A DNA stretch of 64,000 nt from Streptomyces sp. VRA16 Mangrove soil (lineage in GTDB: Bacteria; Actinomycetota; Actinomycetes; Streptomycetales; Streptomycetaceae): positions 186,001-250,000 of the forward strand of contig NZ_JAFVLN010000004.1 in the NCBI RefSeq assembly GCF_017377775.1, in the 5' to 3' direction. Below, piece after piece: positions 33,261 to 40,956 of this stretch. How positions within the stretch are numbered: position 1 is the first letter of the stretch; each line of letters begins with the position of its first letter. A program made the translations under genes and the position numbers. The notes under the pieces are model-generated. The model was not told where the DNA came from. It was given only the letters and a program-made list of their open reading frames with translations, and did no database searches.

Positions 33261-33316
33261 CCCATTGGTACAGTCGGCGAAGATCGTCCCGCCCTTCCCG
33301 AAGGAGCCCGTCGCCG

Positions 33317-33802
33317 ATGGCCGTGGACCACCTCGACACCCGCATCCTGCGGCTCCTGCTCGAGCAGCCGCGCACGAGTGTCCGCGAGTACGCCCGGATC
33401 CTCGGCGTGGCCCGCGGCACGCTGCAGGCCCGCCTGGACCGGCTCGAACGGGACGGGGTGATCACCGGCTCGGCCCCCACCCTCTCCCCCGCCGCGCTCG
33501 GCCACCCGGTGCTCGCCTTCGTGCACATCGAGGTCACACAGGGCCACCTGGCCGACGTCGCCGACGAACTGGCCGGGGTCCCCGAGATCGTCGAGGCGCA
33601 CTCGATCACCGGCGGCGGCGATCTCCTCGCCCGGGTCGCGGCCCGCGACGCGGAGCACCTGGAGGACGTCGTGCAGCAGCTCAACCGGCTCCCGGGAGTG
33701 GTCCGCACCCGCACCGAGGTGGCACTGCGCGAGCGGGTCCCGCACCGGCTGCTGCCGCTCGTGGAGTCGATCGGCAGGGCCGCCGCCGCGGACCGCAAGT
33801 GA
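33317..33802 (+). CDS. Lrp/AsnC-family transcriptional regulator
   Basis: 161 residues: HTH LDTRILRLLLEQPRTSVREY then ARILGVARGTLQARLDRLER, followed by a single RAM domain (VLAFVHIEVTQGHLADVADE, EAHSITGGGDLLARVAARDA). Normal length. Usually senses an amino acid. In many actinobacteria an AsnC gene of this type flanks a tyrosine-catabolism gene, but that gene is not present here. It follows the flavin reductase by 56 bp in the same direction, so it could be the regulator at the end of the candidate peptide operon or an independent gene. Confidence 0.9.
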   Translation: MAVDHLDTRILRLLLEQPRTSVREYARILGVARGTLQARLDRLERDGVITGSAPTLSPAALGHPVLAFVHIEVTQGHLADVADELAGVPEIVEAHSITGGGDLLARVAARDAEHLEDVVQQLNRLPGVVRTRTEVALRERVPHRLLPLVESIGRAAAADRK

Positions 33803-33836
33803 TCGTCCGGGGCGGGTTTCCTGCATGCTGGGAGGC

Positions 33837-34544
33837 ATGAACGACCCCCGCCGCCCCTTCCGTGAGACCGCTGTCGTCTTCGACCTCGACGGCACCCTCG
33901 TCGACAGCGAGCCCAACTACTTCCAGGCGACCCTGGGCACCCTCGGCCGCTACGGCGTCACCGGGTTCACCTGGGAGGACAACGAGTCGTACGTCGGCAT
34001 CTCCACCGCGGAGACGATCGGCCTGTGGAAGCGGCGGTTCGGGATCACCGCGCCCGCCGGGGAGCTCCTCGACGACCTCAACTCCCGCTATCTCGACATC
34101 GCCCGCACGCAGACCCGGGTCTTCCCGCAGATGCGGCTGTTCGTCGAGCGGCTGCACGCGGCCGGGGTACCGATGATCGTGGCGTCGGGTTCGTCGCCCG
34201 AGGCGATCGAGGCGATCCTCACCGGCACGCGCCTGATCGAGCAGTTGCCGCGGTACGTCTCCGCTGACGAGGTCGCGCGCGGCAAGCCGGAGCCCGACGT
34301 GTTCCTGGAGGCGGCCCGCCGGCTGGGCGTCGTCCCGGCGCGGTGCGTGGTCCTGGAGGACGCGGCGCCGGGTGCCCGTGCGGCGCACGCGGCGGGCATG
34401 CGCTGTATCGCGGTGCCGTATGTGGCGGCGCAGTCGGACGACCCGGCGTTCACCGCGGCGGATCTGCTGTTCAAGGGCGGTCAGGAGGAGTTCACGGCGC
34501 GGGCCGCGTGCGAGTGGCTCGAACGGTCAGCTCCGTCTTCCTGA
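33837..34544 (+). CDS. HAD-superfamily phosphatase (beta-phosphoglucomutase-like)
   Basis: 235 residues. Motif I TAVVFDLDGTLVDSEPNYFQ (nucleophile and acid/base Asp), motif II VPMIVASGSSPEA, motif III GKPEPDVFLEAARRLG and motif IV VVLEDAAPGARAAHAAGM identify a subclass I HAD hydrolase with a four-helix cap, close to sugar-phosphate phosphatases or beta-phosphoglucomutase. Substrate unknown. The start is uncertain: GGGAGG is only one base before ATG 33837, and an ATG at 33825 is in frame. Its 3' end overlaps the convergent acyl-CoA ligase gene by 53 bp. Confidence 0.88.
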   Translation: MNDPRRPFRETAVVFDLDGTLVDSEPNYFQATLGTLGRYGVTGFTWEDNESYVGISTAETIGLWKRRFGITAPAGELLDDLNSRYLDIARTQTRVFPQMRLFVERLHAAGVPMIVASGSSPEAIEAILTGTRLIEQLPRYVSADEVARGKPEPDVFLEAARRLGVVPARCVVLEDAAPGARAAHAAGMRCIAVPYVAAQSDDPAFTAADLLFKGGQEEFTARAACEWLERSAPSS

Positions 34545-36147
34545 TCTTCCCGGTGGGGGTGAGCGGGAGCGCGTCGACGATCTCGACGACGGCCGGGACC
34601 TTGTACGTGGCCATGGCCGCGGCCGCCCATTCCCGCAGCCCCTCCCCCGTCGCTCGCGCGCCGGGGACGGTGCGGACGAACGCGTAGGGCCGCTCCCCGC
34701 TGTCGGTGTCCGGCACGGCGACGACCGCGGCGGCGACGACGTCCGGGTGTTGCGCGAGCAGGGTCTCCACCTCGGTGGGGAAGACGCTCATCCCCTTGAC
34801 CTTGATCATGTCCTTGTCCCGGCCGAGGTAGTGCAGACAGCCCTCCTCGTCGAGGGTGCCGATGTCGCCGGTGTGCAGCCAGCCGTCGCGCAGCGCGCTC
34901 GCGGTGGCCTCGGGGGCGCGCCAGTAGCGGGTGAGGACGGAGGGGCCGCGCACCACGATCTCGCCGCGCTCGCCGAGCGGCAGCGGGGCGCCGGTGACGA
35001 AGTCGACGACCATGAAGTCCGTGCCGGGGACGGGCAGTCCGCAGAAGACGGGGTCGGTCGTGAGGTCCTGGTCGGCGTCCTGGAAGCCGAGGGTGTTGGT
35101 GTCGCTGGTGTGGGTCTCCGTCATCCCGTACGAGGCTTCGCGCAGCACGCTGTGCGCGCCGACGGCCGCCTTCCAGCGGGCGCGCAGCGCGGGGGTGAGC
35201 TTGCGGACGAAGGAGACGGTGAGCGGGGCGGTCAGCGACGACAGGTCGCGGCGTGCGAGCTCGGGGTGGTCGAGGAGTTCGAGGTAGTTCTCCACGGTGC
35301 CCGCCATGGTGGTCGCGCCGTGGGTGTCGACGGCGTCGAGGACGGCGGCCGCGTCCCAGCGGGCGAGCAGCACGCTGGTGCCGCCGGAGACGAGCGGGGC
35401 GAGAATGCCGAGGTTCTCGCCGGCTATCCAGAAGACCGGCAGGTAGCAGACCGAGACGATGCCGCGGGCCTGTTCGCGGGCGTCCGGCATGCGGCCGTTG
35501 TCGATGGCGGTGGCCGTGTAGACCATGTGCCGCTGGGTGTGTTCGCACCCCTTGGGCAGTCCGGTGGTGCCGCCGGTGTAGTTGAGGGCGGCGAGCGCGT
35601 CGAGGTCGTCGGCGATCGGCTCGTGGCGGGCGTGGGCGACGGCGTCGGGCCAGTCGCGGTCGGCGAGCACGGTGCGTACGGGCGTCGCCTCGCGCACCTC
35701 GTCCAGTACGGGCAGCAGGGCGTCCTGGGTGACGACCACCTCGGGTGCCGCGTCGGTGAGTTCGTGCCGCAGTTCGGCGGCGCGGAACATCGGGTTGACC
35801 GGGACGTGCACGGCGCCGAGCCGCAACACCGCGAGCATCGTGACCACGAACCGGGCACCGTTGGGCAGGTGGACGCCGACGCGGTCGCCCGCCCGTACGC
35901 CGTGCCCGGCGAGCCATCCCGCCAACCGGGCCGCCTGATCGTCGAGTTGCCGGTACGAGAGGGTCTCGTCCGCGGTGACGAGCGCGGGCTGGTCGGGCTT
36001 CAGCCCGGCCCAGCGCTCGACGTGTCCGGGGAGCGTCAACTCCCCTGCGGGATGGGCTGTTTCGGACGGCTGGCGTCCTTGCCGCGCTTTCGTCCGGCGG
36101 GCGCGGAGGTCACTCAGGTACGCGTCGATGGCTGTGCCGTGGGACAA
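34492..36147 (-). CDS. Acyl-CoA synthetase (AMP-forming ligase)
   Basis: 551 residues of the ANL superfamily. P-loop-like motif ALNYTGGTTGLPKGCEHTQR, the A5 segment EASYGMTETH, A7 GWLHTGDIG, A8 YLGRDKDMIKVKGMSVFPTE and A10 lysine in LPLTPTGKIRKTEL are all present. It activates a carboxylic acid with ATP to acyl-AMP and then acyl-CoA; chain length or aromatic preference cannot be read. It is the second gene of a transcript headed by a TetR regulator (21-bp gap) and is divergent from the acyl-CoA carboxylase, suggesting activation followed by carboxylation of the same acyl group. Confidence 0.92.
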   Translation of the reverse strand: MSHGTAIDAYLSDLRARRTKARQGRQPSETAHPAGELTLPGHVERWAGLKPDQPALVTADETLSYRQLDDQAARLAGWLAGHGVRAGDRVGVHLPNGARFVVTMLAVLRLGAVHVPVNPMFRAAELRHELTDAAPEVVVTQDALLPVLDEVREATPVRTVLADRDWPDAVAHARHEPIADDLDALAALNYTGGTTGLPKGCEHTQRHMVYTATAIDNGRMPDAREQARGIVSVCYLPVFWIAGENLGILAPLVSGGTSVLLARWDAAAVLDAVDTHGATTMAGTVENYLELLDHPELARRDLSSLTAPLTVSFVRKLTPALRARWKAAVGAHSVLREASYGMTETHTSDTNTLGFQDADQDLTTDPVFCGLPVPGTDFMVVDFVTGAPLPLGERGEIVVRGPSVLTRYWRAPEATASALRDGWLHTGDIGTLDEEGCLHYLGRDKDMIKVKGMSVFPTEVETLLAQHPDVVAAAVVAVPDTDSGERPYAFVRTVPGARATGEGLREWAAAAMATYKVPAVVEIVDALPLTPTGKIRKTELTVRATRTRPAP

Positions 36148-36168
36148 GGTGCGGCTCCCTGCTGTGTG

Positions 36169-36816
36169 TCACTGCTGCCGGGGTGGTGCTCCGATGCCGA
36201 GAAGGTGCCGGTACATGGTGGTGACGTCGCGTACCGCCGACTCGTACGCGGCCGGGTCCGCGGCCACGATGCGCGCGAACTCCACGCTCATGCCGCCGAC
36301 GGCCCGCGAGAGGGTGAGCGGGTCGACGACGGGGCGGGCCCGCCCCTCCTCGGCGACGCGGCGCACGTAGCGGGCCGCGCGGCGCACCGGGCGCTCGCGG
36401 ATCTCCTCCCACAGGGCGCGCACCTCCGCATCGCCGCGCGCCTGCTGTTCGAGCAGTCCGAGCAGCGGCAGATGGCGGGCGTACGCGGCGATGAACGCTC
36501 CCGTGGACGCCTCCGCGACCGCCGCCACGTCGTCGGTGTCCACGCCCGGCACGTCCTGCGCGGCGAGGAACGCGTCCCGCACCCGCGCCGCCAGCACCCG
36601 GAACACCTCGTCCTTCGAGGCGAAGTACACGTAGAAGCCGGCCCGCGAGACATCGGCCTCCGCGGTGATGTCGGCGATGGTCGCGGGCCCGTACCCGAGC
36701 CGTGCGAACACCGTCTCCGCCGCGTCGAGGAGCCGGGCGCGCGCCGGTGCGTCCGTGCGGTCGCGGGCGGTGCGGGTCGCCCATTCCTGTGTCGTCTGCC
36801 GTCTGCGTGCTGCCAC
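36169..36816 (-). CDS. TetR-family regulator of the ligase/carboxylase cluster
   Basis: 215 residues. HTH region YGPATIADITAEADVSRAGF then YVYFASKDEVFRVL is a textbook TetR sequence. The C-terminal domain (VVDPLTLSRAVGGMSVEFAR) is the type seen in fatty-acid-responsive TetR proteins. It is divergent from the acyl-CoA carboxylase gene and upstream of the acyl-CoA ligase gene; the palindrome at 36828-36851 next to its start is the likely operator for both directions. The ligand is plausibly an acyl-CoA. Confidence 0.92.
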   Translation of the reverse strand: MAARRRQTTQEWATRTARDRTDAPARARLLDAAETVFARLGYGPATIADITAEADVSRAGFYVYFASKDEVFRVLAARVRDAFLAAQDVPGVDTDDVAAVAEASTGAFIAAYARHLPLLGLLEQQARGDAEVRALWEEIRERPVRRAARYVRRVAEEGRARPVVDPLTLSRAVGGMSVEFARIVAADPAAYESAVRDVTTMYRHLLGIGAPPRQQ

Positions 36817-36827
36817 AGCGCCAGAGT

Positions 36828-36851
36828 ATTGACGTTGACGTCAGTGTCAAT
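36828..36851. promoter_or_regulatory. 24-bp palindromic TetR operator candidate
   Basis: ATTGAC (36828-36833) and GTCAAT (36846-36851) flank a central TGACGTCA (36836-36843); only the two-base steps between are not symmetric. The site is 12 bp upstream of the TetR start and 48 bp upstream of the carboxylase start, in a locally AT-richer stretch. Confidence 0.65.
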
Positions 36852-36898
36852 GAGCATGACGGAACCCGTCCGCACCACCTCACCTCCCGGAGGGTTCC

Positions 36899-39800
36899 AT
36901 GGGGTCTGCCGCTGTCCTCGTCGCCAATCGGGGCGAGATCGCCGTACGGGTGCTGCGCGCCGCCACCGATCTGGGGATGCGGGCGGTCGCGGTGCACGAG
37001 CCGGGGGACGACGCGCACGTCCGGTGCGCCGACGAGGCCGTGCCGCTGGCAGCGGGCGGCTACCTGGACGCGGCGGCGCTGGTGGCCGCGGCCCGCCGCT
37101 CGGGCTGCGGATATCTGCATCCGGGGTACGGGTTCCTCAGCGAGTCGGCCGCCCTGGCGCGGGCGTGCGCCGAGGCGGGCGTCGTGTTCGTGGGGCCGTC
37201 GCCGCAGGCGCTGGAGCTCTTCGGCGACAAGGCGCGGGCCCGCGCGCTCGCCGTCGAGGCAGGGGTGCCGGTGCTCGCGGGCACGGACGGCGCGACGGAC
37301 CTGGTACGGGCGCGGGAGTTCCTCGCAGGCGGGCCGGTGATGGTGAAGGCCGTGGGCGGGGGCGGCGGCCGCGGCATGCGGGTCGCGCGCACGGACGCCG
37401 AACTGACGGAGGCATGGGAGCGGTGCAGTTCGGACGCCCAACAGGCTTTCGGGCGGGGAGAGTTGTACGTGGAGCGGCTGTGGGAGCGGGCGCGCCACAT
37501 CGAGGTGCAGGTCGTCGCCGACTCCGCCGGGGCGGTCGGGCATCTGTGGGAGCGGGACTGCAGTGCGCAGCGCCGCCACCAGAAGCTGGTCGAGGTCGCC
37601 CCGGCGCCCGCCCTGGACCCGGCGGTACGCGACCGGCTCCTCGACGCGGCGCTGCGGCTGGCCGCAGCCGCCCGCTGCCAAGGGCTCGGCACGGTCGAAT
37701 TCCTCGTCAGGGGCGAGGAGTTCGTGTTCATCGAGGCCAATCCGCGGCTGCAGGTGGAGCACACGGTGACGGAGGAGGTGACCGGTGTCGACCTCGTCGC
37801 CGCGCAGTTGCGGCTGGCGGCGGGTGACTCGCTGGCCGATCTGGGACTCGACGTGCCGTCCCCGGTGCGGGGGGTCGCGGTGCAGGTGCGGGTGAACGCG
37901 GAGGTGACGGCGCCGGACGGGGCGGTGCGTCCGTCGGCGGGCCGGATCACCCGCTACGACGTGCCGACGGGCCCGGGGATCCGGGTCGACACGGCCGCCC
38001 GGACCGGAACGGAGATCGGGGCGCGCTACGACTCGCTGCTCGCCAAGGTCGTCGCGCACGCCCCGCGGGGCGGATTCGCGGCGGCGTGCGCACGGGCGGG
38101 CCGGGCGCTCGACGAGTTCGCGGTGGAGGGGGTGCGGACCGGAATCCCCCTGCTGAGGCGGCTCCTTGAGCATCCCGGATTCACCGAGGGCGGCTTCGAC
38201 ACCGGGTTCGTGCAGCGGCATCTCGCCGATCTGGCACCGGCGGCGGTGGCAGAGGCCCCGCAGGCGGCGCCGGGGACGGTCGTGGCCCCGATGAGCGGGG
38301 CGGTGACGGCCGTCGAGGCCGTCCCGGGTCAACTCGTGGCGTCCGGTGCCCCGTTGCTGATCCTGGAAGCGATGAAGATGGAGCACGTGGTGCGCGCCGA
38401 GTGCTCCGGTGTCGTACGGGCCGTGCACGCGGAGGTCGGGGAGACGGTCGCGGAGGGCGCCGCACTGGTGCTCCTCGACGTGACGGAGGAGGGGCCGGCG
38501 CGGCACGAGTCGGCGGAGGCCGTCGACCCCGACGCCATCAGGCCCGATCTCGCCGCGGCGCTGGAGCGGCACGCGTTCGGCCTGGACGCGAACCGGCCCG
38601 AGGCCGTCGCCAAGCGGCACGCGGCCGGGCGGCGCACCGCCCGCGAGAACATCGAGGAGCTGTGCGACCCGGGCACGTTCACCGAGTTCGGGGCGCTCGC
38701 GGTGGCGGCGCAGCGGCAGCGCAGGCCGCTGGACGAGCTGATCAGGACGACGCCCGCGGACGGCATGGTCACCGGCACCGGGCGGGTCGGGGGCGCGCCC
38801 GCCGTCGTGATGTCGTACGACTACACGGTCCTCGCCGGGACGCAGGGTCACAACAATCACCGCAAGACCGACCGGATGCTGCACGTCGCGCAGGAGCGCG
38901 GGCTGCCCGTCGTGCTGTTCGCGGAGGGCGGCGGCGGCCGGCCGGGCGACACGGACACGGCCGTGATCGCGGGGCTGAACGTGCCGACGTTCCAGCGGAT
39001 GGCGCGGCTCAGCGGCCGGGTGCCGCTGGTCGGCATCGCGTCGGGCCGCTGCTTCGCGGGCAACGCGGCGCTGCTCGGCTGCTGCGACGTGATCATCGCG
39101 ACGCCGGAGGCGAACATCGGCATGGGCGGCCCCGCGATGATCGAGGGCGGCGGGCTCGGCGTGTACCGGCCGGAGGAGGTCGGCCCGATGTCGGTGCAGG
39201 TGCCGAACGGGGTGGTGGATCTGCCGGTCGCCGACGAGGCGGAGGCGGTGCGCGCGGCCCGCGCCTATCTCTCGTACTTCCAGGGCCCGCGGGCGAGCTG
39301 GGAGGCGCCGGACCAGCGGCTGCTGCGGCACGCCGTCCCCGAGAACCGGCGACGGGCCTACGACATGCGCGCCGCGATCGAGGGGCTGGCCGACACCGGC
39401 TCGGTCCTCGAACTGCGCCGCGGCTTCGGCGTCGGCGTCATCACGGCGCTGGTGCGCGTCGAGGGCAGGCCGCTGGGCCTGATCGCGAACGACCCGGCGC
39501 ACCTGGGGGGCGCGATCGACCGGGACGCCGCGGACAAGGCGGCCCGCTTCCTGCGGCGGTGCGAGGCGTCCGGACTCCCGGTCGTCTCCCTCTGCGACAC
39601 CCCCGGGTTCATGGTCGGCCCGGACGCCGAACGGACGGCGACGGTACGGCAGTTCGCGGAGCTGTTCATCGCGGGCGCGGGGCTGAGCGTGCCGCTGGTG
39701 TGCCTCGTGCTGCGCAAGGCGTACGGGCTCGGGGCGATGGCCATGATGGGCGGTTCGACGCAGGCGCCGCTCGCGACGGCGGCCTGGCCGAGCGGGGAGT

Positions 39801-40039
39801 TCGGCGGGATGGGGCTGGAGGGCGCGGTCCGCCTCGGCTACCGGCGCGAGCTGGCGGCCATCGCCGACCCGGCCGAACGGGAGCGGGCCTTCCGAACCCG
39901 GGTCGCCGAGCTGTACGAGCACGGCAGGGCGGTGAACGCGGCGGCGGCCCTGGAGATCGACGCGGTCATCGATCCGGCGCAGTCGCGCGGGTGGCTGCTC
40001 GCGGCACTCGGCACGGCCGCGACGCCCCGCGAGCGCTGA
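36899..40039 (+). CDS. Single-chain biotin-dependent acyl-CoA carboxylase (BC-BCCP-CT fusion)
   Basis: 1046 residues. Residues 1-~445 are biotin carboxylase (VLVANRGEIAVRVLRAATDL; ATP-grasp loop VKAVGGGGGRGMRVA; EANPRLQVEHTVTEE). Residues ~455-525 are the biotinyl domain with LILEAMKMEHVV, biotin-accepting Lys493. From ~545 to the end is the carboxyltransferase (FTEFGALAVAAQRQR; ASGRCFAGNAALLGCCDVII; LCDTPGFMVGPDAE; MGGSTQAP). In most actinobacteria these are separate AccA and AccB chains; one-chain versions of similar length (long-chain acyl-CoA carboxylase, LCC type) form homohexamers. GGAGG lies 5 nt before the ATG. Probably makes alpha-carboxylated acyl-CoA from the product of the divergent ligase. 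Confidence 0.92.
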   Translation: MGSAAVLVANRGEIAVRVLRAATDLGMRAVAVHEPGDDAHVRCADEAVPLAAGGYLDAAALVAAARRSGCGYLHPGYGFLSESAALARACAEAGVVFVGPSPQALELFGDKARARALAVEAGVPVLAGTDGATDLVRAREFLAGGPVMVKAVGGGGGRGMRVARTDAELTEAWERCSSDAQQAFGRGELYVERLWERARHIEVQVVADSAGAVGHLWERDCSAQRRHQKLVEVAPAPALDPAVRDRLLDAALRLAAAARCQGLGTVEFLVRGEEFVFIEANPRLQVEHTVTEEVTGVDLVAAQLRLAAGDSLADLGLDVPSPVRGVAVQVRVNAEVTAPDGAVRPSAGRITRYDVPTGPGIRVDTAARTGTEIGARYDSLLAKVVAHAPRGGFAAACARAGRALDEFAVEGVRTGIPLLRRLLEHPGFTEGGFDTGFVQRHLADLAPAAVAEAPQAAPGTVVAPMSGAVTAVEAVPGQLVASGAPLLILEAMKMEHVVRAECSGVVRAVHAEVGETVAEGAALVLLDVTEEGPARHESAEAVDPDAIRPDLAAALERHAFGLDANRPEAVAKRHAAGRRTARENIEELCDPGTFTEFGALAVAAQRQRRPLDELIRTTPADGMVTGTGRVGGAPAVVMSYDYTVLAGTQGHNNHRKTDRMLHVAQERGLPVVLFAEGGGGRPGDTDTAVIAGLNVPTFQRMARLSGRVPLVGIASGRCFAGNAALLGCCDVIIATPEANIGMGGPAMIEGGGLGVYRPEEVGPMSVQVPNGVVDLPVADEAEAVRAARAYLSYFQGPRASWEAPDQRLLRHAVPENRRRAYDMRAAIEGLADTGSVLELRRGFGVGVITALVRVEGRPLGLIANDPAHLGGAIDRDAADKAARFLRRCEASGLPVVSLCDTPGFMVGPDAERTATVRQFAELFIAGAGLSVPLVCLVLRKAYGLGAMAMMGGSTQAPLATAAWPSGEFGGMGLEGAVRLGYRRELAAIADPAERERAFRTRVAELYEHGRAVNAAAALEIDAVIDPAQSRGWLLAALGTAATPRER

Positions 40040-40078
40040 CAGAGGCGCGTCCGCGCAGAGCCACGACCGGCGGTCGGC

Positions 40079-40095
40079 CGCGGCGGGCCGCCGCG
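40079..40095. terminator. GC hairpin between convergent carboxylase and TetR genes
   Basis: CGCGGCG (40079-40085) and CGCCGCG (40089-40095) pair over 7 bp with a 3-nt loop between convergent stops at 40039 and 40097. Plausible bidirectional terminator; short stem. Confidence 0.45.
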
Positions 40096-40096
40096 C

Positions 40097-40819
40097 TCAT
40101 GCCCCGGCTTGGAGGCGCAGGCCCGCCAGGGTGAGGTCCAGCGCGGCGAGGAACTGGTCCCGGTCGTCGTGGCCCGCGAACTCGTCGGCGATCTGGCGCA
40201 CGAACGGGAAGTCGTCGGCGTCCAGCGAGCGCCACGTGTCGGCGAAACGGTCGAGGAACGCGTCGCGGTCCACGCTGCCGTCGAGCAGGTCCTGCGGGAT
40301 CTCCACGCCCAGGTCGGCGGCGGTGCCGACGACGACGCCCGTGATCGCCGAGACGGCGTGGAACCGCTGACGGGGTGTGAGGTCGAGGCGGAGCGTCTGC
40401 TCGCCGAGCTTCTCGTACAACCGCAGCGAGTTGCCCTGGACGTCGGTGTTGCGCATGAAGTACCCGACCAGCCAGGGCCGGACCACGATCCCGTCGAAGA
40501 GCGTGACGGCCATCGCGCGGAGGTCGTCGATCGGGTCGTCGCTGGTGGGCTGCTCGTCGACGGCGTCCAGGATGGCGCCGACCGCGTGATCGGTGGCGCG
40601 GTCGAGCAGTTCGTCCTTGTTCGAGACGTACCAGTAGATGGTGCCGACGCCCGTGCCGAGCCGGGCGGCCAGGGCCCGGAAGGTCAGTGCCGAGCCTCCG
40701 GCCTCGTCGAGCAGGGCGACGGCCGCGCCGAGCACGGCCTCCATGGAGTGCGAAGCACGCCTGCGTCCGCGGGCGGGTGCTTCGGCGGGGCGGGTTCGCG
40801 GGGGCGTCATGTCACTCAT
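40097..40819 (-). CDS. TetR-family regulator (TetR_C-like) of the adjacent MFS gene
   Basis: 240 residues. HTH SALTFRALAARLGTGVGTIY then WYVSNKDELLDRATDHAVG is of the TetR/TipAL-like type that often controls drug efflux. The C-terminal domain starts near residue 100 (VTLFDGIVVRPWLVGYFMRN). Divergent from a DHA2 MFS pump across 137 bp containing four to five 18-bp-spaced GAAC-N3-GTTC sites, its presumed operators. Expected to repress both genes until a drug-like ligand binds. Confidence 0.92.
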   Translation of the reverse strand: MSDMTPPRTRPAEAPARGRRRASHSMEAVLGAAVALLDEAGGSALTFRALAARLGTGVGTIYWYVSNKDELLDRATDHAVGAILDAVDEQPTSDDPIDDLRAMAVTLFDGIVVRPWLVGYFMRNTDVQGNSLRLYEKLGEQTLRLDLTPRQRFHAVSAITGVVVGTAADLGVEIPQDLLDGSVDRDAFLDRFADTWRSLDADDFPFVRQIADEFAGHDDRDQFLAALDLTLAGLRLQAGA

Positions 40820-40840
40820 CCAATCACAGTTTGCGCAACA

Positions 40841-40924
40841 TCGAACGTTGTTCTACTCTCGAACCACGTTCCATCATCGAACAACGTTCGTTCATCGAAT
40901 CGTGTTCCACGTAGAGCGTCGTTC
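40841..40924. promoter_or_regulatory. Iterated operator array, GAAC-N3-GTTC at 18-bp period
   Basis: TCGAACGTTGTTC (40841), TCGAACCACGTTC (40859), TCGAACAACGTTC (40877) and TCGAATCGTGTTC (40895) are 13-mers exactly 18 bp apart; a degenerate fifth copy is near 40912-40924. Each core is a dyad GAAC-N3-GTTC. The array fills the promoter region between the divergent TetR (start 40819) and MFS (start 40957) genes. Such phased dyads would bind several repressor dimers on nearly the same face of the helix. Confidence 0.85.
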
Positions 40925-40956
40925 GATGTCAGGCGGCGTTCAGAGAGGAGGCGGCC

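Noticed and set aside
34372..37827. A plus-strand open frame of about 1150 codons through the ligase and TetR region
   Set aside because: It crosses three genes with clear motifs in other frames and looks compositionally non-coding.
36110..39922. A minus-strand open frame of about 1270 codons across the acyl-CoA carboxylase
   Set aside because: Arg/His/Pro-rich, no motif; antisense shadow of the carboxylase, whose conserved motifs fix the real strand.
40841..40924. CRISPR-like regularly spaced repeats
   Set aside because: Units are 13 bp at 18-bp period with 5-bp spacers, far too short for CRISPR, and lie in a divergent promoter.
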